From an uncultured Gemmobacter sp. (GTDB lineage: Bacteria > Pseudomonadota > Alphaproteobacteria > Rhodobacterales > Rhodobacteraceae), in NCBI GenBank assembly GCA_937983495.1, contig CALKAA010000430.1:1-11448 (forward strand): a DNA stretch of 11,448 nt, read 5' to 3'. Positions 1 to 6,358 of the stretch are shown piece by piece (within the stretch, counting starts at the first letter, position 1; the number at the start of each line of letters is the position of its first letter). A program made the translations under genes and the position numbers. The notes beneath the pieces were generated by a model that did no database searches, was not told the DNA's origin, and was given only the letters and a program-made list of their open reading frames with translations.

Positions 1-330
1 CCCTGCGCCACCGGAAAGCGCCAGACCGTTGCGCCGGGCGGGATCGCCGCCAGCTCGCGCGCAAGACAAATCATCAGGGCCGACAGGCTGGCCCTGTCAG
101 CAATCTCGGTCGCCGTTTCCGGCCTATGGTGCAGCGTCATTTCGGGCGATGGCCCGTGGTGGCGCAAGTCGACAATGGGGAAAGCCGCATCGAAACCCTG
201 CTCAGTGCAGGCGAACGGTTGGGCCGCTCGCGGTTGGGATCACGGCTGGCAGGTGCTGGCGCGCCGATGGGTAGGGCACCTGAGAGTGACTGTCAATTCC
301 GAGAAGATCACTCGGCCATTTTTCGCGCAT
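1..330 (-). pseudogene. Possible frameshifted, unidentified protein-coding remnant running off the left edge
   Basis: Read on the minus strand, an ATG at 330-328 opens a 42-residue frame (MREKWPSDLLGIDSHS at its start) that stops with TGA at 204-202. One base out of phase, a second frame is open from 239 to the window edge. It reads like ordinary protein, including AAFPIVDLRHHG, RASLSALMICLAREL and PPGATVWRFPVAQG. Moving from the first frame to the second needs one extra base skipped, somewhere in the 202-240 overlap. The alternative is that only the second frame is a gene, starting at the ATG at 140-138 or a TTG nearby. I do not recognise the family. There is no good ribosome site before 330, and codon bias is weak. 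It lies downstream of the three-copy operator-like array at 413-517 on the same strand. It could also be chance open frame in GC-rich DNA. Confidence 0.35.
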
Positions 331-412
331 AGGGCGATTTACGGAGTGGATTCACATGGCAGGGCTGCGCGCCGCTCCGCATCATGACCCCTCGCCTGGG
401 TCTGTCCGGCCC

Positions 413-517
413 AAGTGTATAGCCCATGACACTTGCGCCGCAAAACGGTGGCAAACTGTATAGAGGGTTACAGTTCCGCCCCCAAAACGGTGGCAAACTG
501 TATAGGCGGTTACAGTT
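413..517. promoter_or_regulatory. Three-copy 22-bp inverted-repeat array (probable operator cluster)
   Basis: Three related 22-bp dyads lie at 413-434, 454-475 and 496-517. Arms are AAGTGT/ACACTT in the first copy and AACTGTA/TACAGTT in the other two. The third extends to 8-bp arms (495-502 and 511-518). All three share a TGTATAG core in the left half. The start-to-start spacing is 41 and 42 bp, about four DNA turns, which puts all three on one face of the helix. The second and third copies sit inside a 35-bp direct repeat (441-475 and 483-517, 33 of 35 identical) that adds CAAAACGGTGGC upstream. On the minus strand TATACA (421-416), with a TTTGCG-like -35 (444-439) at 17 bp, lies in the first copy. 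A bound repressor there would cover a promoter aimed at the remnant to the left. The cognate regulator is not identified. Confidence 0.6.
441..517. repeat. 35-bp direct repeat, two copies, 42-bp period
   Basis: Copies at 441-475 and 483-517 match at 33 of 35 positions. The two differences are adjacent, in the spacer of the inverted repeat (AG versus GC after TATAG), so the arms and the leading CAAAACGGTGGC are conserved while the dyad centre varies. That is the pattern expected of a duplicated protein-binding site rather than random drift. Confidence 0.75.
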
Positions 518-534
518 TTGCGCGCCGCCAAGCC

Positions 535-2406
535 CTAGCTTTTGTCATGGAAAAAGTCGTGGATCTGCTGCGCCATCGCCGCCGAGATGCCGTTGACCGC
601 CATCAAATCCTCCACCGCCGCCCGGCTGACGGCCTTTGCGCTGCCAAAATGCGCCAGCAAGGCCCGCTTGCGGGTCGCGCCCACGCCCGGCACCTCGTCC
701 AGCGGCGTGGCGGTCGTGGCCTTGGCCCGTTTGGCCCGATGCGCCCCGATGGCCCACCTATGGGCTTCATCCCGCAGGCGTTGCACAAAATATAGCACAG
801 GATCGTTCATGCGAAGTGCGAAAGGCGGCTCGCCGGGGCGGTGGAATTCTTCCTTGCCATGGTCGCGATCCACGCCTTTGGCCACCCCGACAAAGGGGAT
901 GTCATCCACGCCAAGCTCCGCCATGATCTCGGCCACCGCCGAAATCTGCCCCGCGCCGCCGTCGATCAGCAGCAGGTCCGGCCAGAGATCGGTCTTGCGC
1001 TCAGGGTCTTCCTTCAGCAACCGCTCGAACCGCCGCGTTAGCACTTCCTTCATCATGCCGAAATCGTCGCCCTGCGCGCCCGCTTCGCCCTTGATGTTGA
1101 ACTTGCGATACTGGCTTTTCAGGAACCCTTCCGCCCCCGCCACGATCATGCCGCCAACCGCATGGGCACCCTGAATATGGCTGTTGTCATAAACCTCGAT
1201 CCGGCGCGGAGGGCCTTCCAGATCAAAGGCTTCCGCCAATCCTTGCAGCAATTTGGTCTGGGTCGAGCTTTCCGCCATCCGCCGCGCGAGGCTCTCGCGG
1301 GCGTTGCGATGCGCGTTCTCCACCAGCTCGGCCTTCTCGCCCCGCTGCGGCACCGCCAGTTCCACCTTGCGGCCCGCGCGGTCGCTTAACAGCTCGGTCA
1401 CCAGATCCTCGTTTTCCACCGGATGCGACAGCAGAATCAGCCGGGGCGGCTCTTTCTCATCGTAGAATTGCGCCAGAAACGCCTCGAGGATTTCCGCCTC
1501 CTCCGCGCCCGCGCCGGTCTTGGGGTAGAAATCCTTGTTGCCCCAGCTTTGGTTGCCGCGGATGAAAAACACCTGCACACAGGCCTGCCCGCTCTCCAGA
1601 TGCAGCGCCACCACATCCGCCTCCGGCACGCCGCGCGGGTTGATGCCCTGCGCCGTCTGCACCGCTGTCAGCGCCTTGATCCGGTCGCGTAACGCCGCCG
1701 CGCGCTCGTATTCCATGGCCTCCGCCGCCTCGGCCATGCCTTTGGCTAAGTCTGCCTGAACGCTGGTAGATTTTCCCTCCAGAAACCGCGTGGCGTCCTC
1801 CACCAGCCCGGCATAATCGGCCTCACTGATCCGACCGACACAAGGCCCGGAGCAGCGCTTGATCTGGAACAGCAGGCAAGGCCGGCTGCGCCCCGAGAAC
1901 ATGCTGTCAGAGCAAGTGCGCAGCAAAAACACCCGCTGCAACTGGTTCAGCGTGCGGTTCACCGCCCCCGCGCTGGCAAATGGCCCGAAATACCGCCCCT
2001 TGTCCGACCGTTTACCACGATGCTTGCGGATCATCGGAAAGCTGTGACCGGTGGGGATCAGGATATTCGGGAAGGATTTATCGTCCCGCATCAACACGTT
2101 GTAGCGCGGCTTCAACTGCTTGATCAGGTTCTGTTCCAGCAACAGCGCCTCGACCTCGGTTTTCGTGGTCAGAAACATCATGCTGCTGGTTTCAGAAATC
2201 ATCCGCGCGATCCGCCCGGAATGCCCGGAGGGCCGGGCGTAATTCGACACCCGCGCCTTCAGATTGCGTGCCTTTCCGACATAGAGCACTTCGTTCGCCG
2301 CATTCAGCATCCGGTAAACGCCGGGTGAACCATCCAGCGTTTTCAGGTAATCCTGAATGAGCGCATGGCCCGTTTTTCCTGATGCCGCGGGGGCTTCATC
2401 CTGCAT
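535..2406 (-). CDS. uvrC: Excinuclease ABC subunit C (UvrC)
   Basis: UvrC makes the 3' and 5' cuts around bulky DNA lesions after UvrA and UvrB locate them. At 623 residues this is full length. The N-terminal GIY-YIG nuclease domain runs from about 25 to 105, with GVYRM at 29-33 and LYVGKARNLK at 41-50. A Cys-rich segment has C165, C177, C185 and C189, matching the spacing (11, 7 and 3) of the iron-sulfur ligands reported for E. coli UvrC. A UvrB-binding UVR helix pair lies near 215-250. The RNase H-like 5' nuclease has DNSH at 407-410, IDGG at 481-484 and DEAHRWAI at 546-553. Helix-hairpin-helix motifs close the protein, including EVPGVGATRKRALLAHFG. The ATG at 2406-2404 follows GTGAGG seven bases upstream. 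In many relatives pgsA follows uvrC; here it does not. Identity is secure. Confidence 0.98.
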   Translation of the reverse strand: MQDEAPAASGKTGHALIQDYLKTLDGSPGVYRMLNAANEVLYVGKARNLKARVSNYARPSGHSGRIARMISETSSMMFLTTKTEVEALLLEQNLIKQLKPRYNVLMRDDKSFPNILIPTGHSFPMIRKHRGKRSDKGRYFGPFASAGAVNRTLNQLQRVFLLRTCSDSMFSGRSRPCLLFQIKRCSGPCVGRISEADYAGLVEDATRFLEGKSTSVQADLAKGMAEAAEAMEYERAAALRDRIKALTAVQTAQGINPRGVPEADVVALHLESGQACVQVFFIRGNQSWGNKDFYPKTGAGAEEAEILEAFLAQFYDEKEPPRLILLSHPVENEDLVTELLSDRAGRKVELAVPQRGEKAELVENAHRNARESLARRMAESSTQTKLLQGLAEAFDLEGPPRRIEVYDNSHIQGAHAVGGMIVAGAEGFLKSQYRKFNIKGEAGAQGDDFGMMKEVLTRRFERLLKEDPERKTDLWPDLLLIDGGAGQISAVAEIMAELGVDDIPFVGVAKGVDRDHGKEEFHRPGEPPFALRMNDPVLYFVQRLRDEAHRWAIGAHRAKRAKATTATPLDEVPGVGATRKRALLAHFGSAKAVSRAAVEDLMAVNGISAAMAQQIHDFFHDKS

Positions 2407-2716
2407 CGGAAAACCTCACTTTCGGGCATGTCGATTCCCCTCTCTGGCTGCAACAGGCAGGGGGGAAGGGCAAGGGTAAACCTATCCCCCGTTTCTGTGG
2501 ATAACTATGCGGAGAAAATTGAGATCGGGGCATTTTTCCCTTGTTTTTGGCCAGTTTCGTAGCTTTGCCTGTTTTTTGGGCGATTTTCTAACCCGCTGTT
2601 TTCAAATGATAAAAATTTATTCAGCCGTCAAATATATGAAAAATCAAGGTTTTCTTGACGGTTTCGTGAAGGTGAGGCCAAAAGTGGACAACTCGTCGCA
2701 GGGCTATGCCCCAAGG
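2407..2716. other. AT-rich 310-bp intergenic spacer upstream of uvrC
   Basis: The spacer separates the uvrC start from the stop of the reductase gene upstream. It is visibly AT-rich from about 2515 to 2660, unlike the flanking genes, with runs such as TAAAAATTTATT (2610-2621). It should hold the uvrC promoter, read leftwards, but I see no convincing -35/-10 pair. TTGACG at 2634-2629 (minus strand) has a TATCAT only 14 bases further on, which is too close. A 7-bp dyad, CCGTCAA at 2625-2631 and TTGACGG at 2655-2661, encloses a smaller one, TCAAG at 2644-2648 and CTTGA at 2654-2658. No terminator with a U-run is evident after the reductase gene. No reading frame here looks like a real protein. 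Confidence 0.6.
2496..2504 (-). promoter_or_regulatory. Perfect DnaA-box match (TTATCCACA)
   Basis: On the minus strand the nine bases read TTATCCACA, an exact match to the bacterial DnaA-box consensus TTATNCACA. It sits 90 bp upstream of the uvrC start and beside the AT-rich stretch. Only one good box is seen. GTTGTCCACT near 2684-2693 is a poorer relative. A single box suggests DnaA binding at a promoter, or chance, rather than an origin. Confidence 0.4.
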
Positions 2717-3493
2717 TCACTCAACCCCCAGCACATCCGGGGTTTTCCAGCCCAGATGCTGACCGCCATCAACACAGAGCAATTGCCCCGTCACGCCGGG
2801 CGCATCCAGAAAATAGCCAAGCGCCGCCGTGATGTCCGAGGGATTGGCACCGCGTCCCAGAACGGTGTTGGCGCGCTGATTGGCGAAGTGCTGCGCTGAT
2901 TGGCGGGCCCCTTGCAGCGTCGGGCCGGGGCCAATGGCATTCACCCGGATCGCGGGGGCAAGGCCCTGAGCTGCCGTCTGGGTCAGCGCCCAGAGGCCCA
3001 TCTTGGCGAGGGTATAGGTTGAAAACTCGGGCGTCAGCTTGCGCACGCGCTGGTCGATCATGTTGATGATCAACCCGCTTGCGACGGGCTCTCCCGCCGC
3101 ATCGCGCCCGACTTCGGGGGCCTGTGCGGCAAAAGCCTGCGTCAGCACGAAGGGCGCGCGCAGATTGCTTTCAAAATGGCGGTCCCAGCTGCGGCGGGTG
3201 GCACTGTGCAGGTTGTCATATTCAAACACCGAAGCATTGTTCACCAGCACGGTGAAGGGCGCGCCAAGCGCCTCGATCGCGCGGGGCAGCAGGGTTTGCA
3301 CCTGCGCCTCGTCCAGCAGATCGGCCTGCAACGCCACGGCGCGGCGGCCCATGGCCTGCACCTGCGCCACCGTCTCGGCGGCACCCTCGGCCGATTCGGC
3401 GTAATGCACCGCCACATCATAACCGCGCCCCGCCAGATAGACCGCCATGGCCTGCCCCAGCCGCTTACCCGCCCCGGTGACCAACGCACGCAT
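2717..3493 (-). CDS. folM: Short-chain reductase of the pteridine reductase / FolM type
   Basis: This is a 258-residue NAD(P)-dependent reductase of the short-chain dehydrogenase family. The nucleotide-binding loop is TGAGKRLG (6-13), the TGxxxRxG form typical of pteridine reductases, not the usual TGxxxGxG. NNAS lies at 85-88. The catalytic Ser is replaced by Asp147, followed after 12 residues by Tyr160 and then Lys164. Leishmania PTR1 has the same D-x12-Y-x3-K layout. The tail has the IRVNAIGPGPTL and VDGGQHL segments. The likely role is reducing dihydromonapterin or dihydrofolate; the exact substrate cannot be read from sequence. An upstream in-frame extension to 3619 is rejected because it overlaps the antiporter and has no family match. 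The ATG at 3493-3491 overlaps the antiporter stop by one base (TGATG), indicating translational coupling. Confidence 0.85.
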   Translation of the reverse strand: MRALVTGAGKRLGQAMAVYLAGRGYDVAVHYAESAEGAAETVAQVQAMGRRAVALQADLLDEAQVQTLLPRAIEALGAPFTVLVNNASVFEYDNLHSATRRSWDRHFESNLRAPFVLTQAFAAQAPEVGRDAAGEPVASGLIINMIDQRVRKLTPEFSTYTLAKMGLWALTQTAAQGLAPAIRVNAIGPGPTLQGARQSAQHFANQRANTVLGRGANPSDITAALGYFLDAPGVTGQLLCVDGGQHLGWKTPDVLGVE

Positions 3494-4425
3494 CAGGACA
3501 CCAGCGATACGGTGTAAGCGATGTACCCGCCGACCAGCCCGATACCGGCCAGCTTGCCGATATCCAGCTTGAAGAACACGAAGGGGATCAGCAGCAGCGA
3601 CACGCCCAGCATCACCCAATTGTCAAAGGCTAGGATTTGTGCAGGCACATTCATTGGAGCAATGACTGCTGTCACACCCAGAATGGCAAGAATGTTGAAG
3701 GTGTTGGAGCCGATCACATTGCCCATCGCCACATCGGCCTGCCCCCGGAAGGCGGCGACAACGCTGGTCACCAGCTCTGGCAGCGAAGTGCCGATGGCGA
3801 CCAGCGTCAGCCCGATCACGGTTTCCGACACGCCAAGCGCGCGGGCGATGTTGGTGGCCCCTTCCACCAGAAAACTGGCCCCGAAGCCCAGGCCGACCAG
3901 ACCTCCCAGGATGAAGGCGGCAATCTTCCAGATTGGCATATGGTCATCGGCGGGCAGATCCTCCTGCGCCTCACGGTGCGCGCGGGCTTGCCGGATATTA
4001 TCCCAGATCGTGAGGGCAAGGGCGGCGAGGAGGATCAAGCCGTGCCACCAGGTGATCGGGCTGAACTGCGACAGGATCACGAACAGAACTGCGGTGCCCA
4101 GCATCACCAGATAGCTGCGCCGCGTGTCGATCTGGCTGGACCGGATGGTGGCAATCAGCGCCGGCAGGCCAAGGATCAAAAGAATATTGGCAAGGTTGGA
4201 GCCCACCACATTCCCCAGTGCAATGCCCGCCTGCCCGTTCAGCGCGGCTTGAACCGACACGATCAGCTCAGGTGCCGAGGTGCCAAAGGCCACCACCGTC
4301 AGGCCGACGATCAGTGCCGGAATGCCCAGACGCAGCGCCAAGGCCACAGCGCCTTTCACCAACGCATCGCCGCCAAACACCAGCAAAACCAGCCCGGCGG
4401 CGACATAAAGCAGATCCATACCCAC
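3493..4425 (-). CDS. Calcium/sodium antiporter, CaCA family (YrbG-like)
   Basis: This inner-membrane cation exchanger has 310 residues with the duplicated alpha-repeat architecture. Repeat 1 has GTSAPE (48-53) and GNVVGSN (71-77). Repeat 2 has GTSLPE (212-217) and GNVIGSN (235-241). The two glutamates (53 and 217) correspond to the ion-binding acids of the family. About ten hydrophobic segments flank a charged cytoplasmic loop near 142-167. By family it exchanges Ca2+ (or another divalent cation) for Na+ or H+; ion choice cannot be settled here. The GTG at 4425-4423 is preferred because AGGGG lies 6-7 bases upstream. The ATG at 4419-4417 would place that site about 12 bases away. The gene begins 3 bases after the small four-cysteine protein stop and overlaps the reductase gene by one base. 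Confidence 0.93.
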   Translation of the reverse strand: MGMDLLYVAAGLVLLVFGGDALVKGAVALALRLGIPALIVGLTVVAFGTSAPELIVSVQAALNGQAGIALGNVVGSNLANILLILGLPALIATIRSSQIDTRRSYLVMLGTAVLFVILSQFSPITWWHGLILLAALALTIWDNIRQARAHREAQEDLPADDHMPIWKIAAFILGGLVGLGFGASFLVEGATNIARALGVSETVIGLTLVAIGTSLPELVTSVVAAFRGQADVAMGNVIGSNTFNILAILGVTAVIAPMNVPAQILAFDNWVMLGVSLLLIPFVFFKLDIGKLAGIGLVGGYIAYTVSLVS

Positions 4426-4428
4426 GAA

Positions 4429-4593
4429 TTACCCCTTTTTCTGGCAGGCACAGGGGCCTTTGCCAATCTTGTGCCGTCTGCATTTAGGGCAGGTGGCGGC
4501 CTTTACAAGGCGACGGCGGTAGCCGAATTTTTCGAAAATGACTGCGCCGACCACAATCGCCAGCACGACGAAGGTGACCAGTTTCACAAACAT
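4429..4593 (-). CDS. Small membrane protein with C-terminal four-cysteine (zinc-ribbon-like) tail
   Basis: This 54-residue protein has one N-terminal hydrophobic helix (about residues 4-20, FVKLVTFVVLAIVVGAVIF region). A short basic stretch (YRRRLVK) follows, then a cysteine cluster: C35, C38, C48 and C50 in TCPKCRRHKIGKGPCACQKKG. CPxC plus CxC resembles a minimal zinc ribbon, and the basic tail would lie in the cytoplasm. The start at 4593-4591 follows the peptidase stop by one base (TGAGATG), so translation is probably coupled. A longer frame reaching 4659 is rejected because it would overlap the peptidase. The antiporter starts 3 bases downstream. I know no function for it. The tight spacing, membrane helix and clean cysteine pattern argue that it is real. 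Confidence 0.7.
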   Translation of the reverse strand: MFVKLVTFVVLAIVVGAVIFEKFGYRRRLVKAATCPKCRRHKIGKGPCACQKKG

Positions 4594-4594
4594 C

Positions 4595-5395
4595 TCAGAG
4601 GCCAAACCGGGCAAAGGCTGCCCGGTCCTCCACCTCGGCCAAGGCACCCGCCATGGCACGGCCCGTCAGCCGTGCCAGCAGGCCGCGTTTCTGGCCCATC
4701 GGCACCAGCCGCACCTTTTCGCCATAAAGTGCTTTCAGCTTGGGCACCGCATGGGCCACGCCATCGGCCAGCCCCAGGTCCACCGCGCCTTGCCCGACCC
4801 AGACATCCGCATTGAACAGGTCTGCCCCCTCAGCCAGCCGCGCCCCGCGCCGGGCCTGAACATGGGCGATGAAGGCCTTGTGGATCGGTTCCTGCAAGGC
4901 ACGCAGCCGCGCCTCGTCCTCGGGCTTGGCGGGCAGGAACGGGTCGGCCAGTGATTTCGACGCCCCCGCCGTCACCACACGCCGCTCGATCCCTTGCCGC
5001 GCCATCAGCTCGTGAAAGCCGAAACCGGCGAAAATCACCCCGATGGAGCCGACAATCGAGCTGTCATCCACCCAGATGTCATCCCCCGCGCAGGCGAGCC
5101 AATAGCCGCCCGAGGCCGCGACATCCTCGACAAAGGCATGCACCTTCACGCCTTTCTCATCTGCCAGCCGCCGGATGCGCGCCGCGATCAGGCTGCTTTG
5201 CACCGGCGAACCACCGGGCGAGTTGATCAGCAGCGCCACCGCCGCGGGTTTCATGGCGAAGGCCTTTTCCACCAGCGGGGCCAGCCCGGCATCACTGAGG
5301 CCAGAGCCAAAGCGCCCCCCGGTGCCAATGGCACCTTGCAGGCGGATCACCGGCACGACCGGCGGTTTCTTCGTAAAGGGAATGCGGAGTTTCAT
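4595..5395 (-). CDS. S49-family serine peptidase (SohB/SppA-like), no membrane anchor
   Basis: This 266-residue member of peptidase family S49 uses a Ser-Lys dyad. NSPGGS (58-63) begins the crotonase-like core. EDVAASGGYWLACAGDD gives the nucleophile Ser95. SSIVGSIGV (112-120) and TAGASKS supply Lys147, exactly 52 residues after the serine as in characterised SppA enzymes. SohB and SppA usually begin with a transmembrane helix and act on membrane or signal-peptide substrates. Here the N-terminus is MKLRIPFTKKPPVVPVIRLQ, with no hydrophobic segment, so the enzyme may be cytoplasmic or only peripherally bound. The ATG at 5395-5393 has no clear ribosome site. A frame extending to 5818 is rejected because it covers the divergent LysR gene. 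It heads the four-gene unit with the small protein, antiporter and reductase. Confidence 0.92.
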   Translation of the reverse strand: MKLRIPFTKKPPVVPVIRLQGAIGTGGRFGSGLSDAGLAPLVEKAFAMKPAAVALLINSPGGSPVQSSLIAARIRRLADEKGVKVHAFVEDVAASGGYWLACAGDDIWVDDSSIVGSIGVIFAGFGFHELMARQGIERRVVTAGASKSLADPFLPAKPEDEARLRALQEPIHKAFIAHVQARRGARLAEGADLFNADVWVGQGAVDLGLADGVAHAVPKLKALYGEKVRLVPMGQKRGLLARLTGRAMAGALAEVEDRAAFARFGL

Positions 5396-5473
5396 ACGCT
5401 GGATGTAAGGGGGCCAGCCCGCTGCGGCAAGCCCGGCGTTGCGGGAAGGCCTGGCCTCTGGCAAGACGGGGGG
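5396..5473. promoter_or_regulatory. 78-bp divergent promoter region with an imperfect dyad
   Basis: This short gap must carry promoters for the S49 peptidase unit (leftward) and the LysR gene (rightward). An imperfect dyad spans it: GGCCAG at 5412-5417 pairs with CTGGCC at 5451-5456, and CCCGC at 5418-5422 pairs with GCGGG at 5441-5445, with a five-base bulge. It could be a regulatory site or a structure in a leader RNA. No convincing -35/-10 pair is visible. Confidence 0.35.
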
Positions 5474-6358
5474 ATGATCGACAAGCTGGAAATGTTCATC
5501 GCCCTCGCCAATGAAAGCCATTTTGGCCGCGCGGCCGAGGTGTGCGGCGTCACCCAGCCCACGCTGTCCTCTGCCATCAAGCAGTTGGAGGATCAGTTGG
5601 GGGTGCAACTCGTCTGGCGCGGCTCGCGCTTTCAGGGCCTGACGCCAGAAGGGCAACGCGTGCTGGATCGCGCGCGGCGGATCGTGGGCGACACCCGCGC
5701 GCTGAAAGACGAGATGCGCAATCTGCGGCACGGGCTGGCGGGGAACCTGCGGATCGGGGTCATTCCCACCGCGCTGCCCATGGTGGCCGATCTGACAACC
5801 CCCTTCACCCGCCGCCATCCCAATGTGCGCGTCACGATCCTGTCGCGCACCAGCGCCGAGATCTTGACCGGGATCGAGCGGCTCGATCTGGATGCGGGCA
5901 TCACCTATCTGGATAACGAGCCTTTGGGCCGCGTGACGCAGGTGCCGCTTTATTCAGAATTCTACCGTCTGCTGTGCACGCCCGCATCGCCCTTTGCTGC
6001 GCGGGAGCGGGTCACTTGGGCCGAACTGGCCGACGCACCGCTTTGCCTGCTGACCAGCGACATGCAGAACCGTCGCATCGTCAACCAGCGCCTGTCGGAA
6101 GCCGGTGTGACGGCGGCGCCCATGGTCGAATCAAACTCCACCATCGCGCTGCTGACCCATGTGATGAGCGGTGAATGGGTGTCGATCCTGCCGAAAAAGC
6201 TGGCCGATCTGTTTGCACAGGCCGGGCGTCTGGTGGCCGTGCCGGTGGTCGCGCCTGAGGCCGAGCATCTGGTTGGCCTGATTGCGACACATCGTGATCC
6301 GCCAACGCCGTTGATTGCGGCATTGCTGGAGTCTGCCCGGCGTGTGGCTGAGGTTTGA
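5474..6358 (+). CDS. LysR-type transcriptional regulator, FdsR-like by position
   Basis: This 294-residue LysR-family regulator has its winged helix-turn-helix at about 3-62 (FIALANESHFGRAAEVCGVTQPTLSSAI region), a linker helix, and a periplasmic-binding-like effector domain from about 91 (NLRIGVIPT) to the end. The ATG at 5474 follows a run of six G and places the helix-turn-helix at the usual distance from the N-terminus. It ends 90 bp before fdsG on the same strand. A LysR regulator, FdsR, controls the fds operon in Cupriavidus necator, so control of fdsGBAC by formate or a related signal is the natural guess. I recall the C. necator regulator as divergent from its operon, whereas here the gene is codirectional. 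The identification as FdsR rests on location; the effector is unknown. Confidence 0.9.
   Translation: MIDKLEMFIALANESHFGRAAEVCGVTQPTLSSAIKQLEDQLGVQLVWRGSRFQGLTPEGQRVLDRARRIVGDTRALKDEMRNLRHGLAGNLRIGVIPTALPMVADLTTPFTRRHPNVRVTILSRTSAEILTGIERLDLDAGITYLDNEPLGRVTQVPLYSEFYRLLCTPASPFAARERVTWAELADAPLCLLTSDMQNRRIVNQRLSEAGVTAAPMVESNSTIALLTHVMSGEWVSILPKKLADLFAQAGRLVAVPVVAPEAEHLVGLIATHRDPPTPLIAALLESARRVAEV

Noticed and set aside
308..385. 25-codon minus-strand frame starting MMRSGAQ just downstream of the operator array
   Set aside because: GAGGGG lies five bases before the second ATG, so a leader peptide is possible, but no regulatory codon run or attenuator hairpin is visible and nothing else supports translation.
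518..540. Terminator for uvrC in the GCGCGC stretch after its stop
   Set aside because: The self-complementary GCGCGC is too short for a stable hairpin and no U-run follows on the minus strand.
433..795. Plus-strand open frame of 120 codons through the operator array
   Set aside because: It reads through the repeats and then antisense to the uvrC 3' end. The repeated RRKTVANCIEGY-like peptide is only the DNA repeat translated.
2407..2716. Replication origin
   Set aside because: There is only one good DnaA box, no cluster of boxes, and no dnaA, hemE or parAB gene nearby.
2507..2899. Plus-strand open frame of 130 codons from the AT-rich gap into the reductase gene
   Set aside because: Its second half is antisense to the FolM-like gene and its first half has no domain, no ribosome site and shifting composition.
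3637..4815. Plus-strand open frame of 392 codons across the antiporter, small protein and peptidase
   Set aside because: It crosses three minus-strand genes with clear family motifs, and its composition (many His, Gln, Arg, Pro) is that of a shadow frame.
4994..5473. Upstream in-frame extension of the LysR gene
   Set aside because: It would overlap the S49 peptidase on the other strand and add about 160 residues before the helix-turn-helix, which in this family sits at the N-terminus.
5396..5818. Upstream extension of the S49 peptidase frame
   Set aside because: It runs antisense to the LysR helix-turn-helix and has no signal peptide or family similarity.
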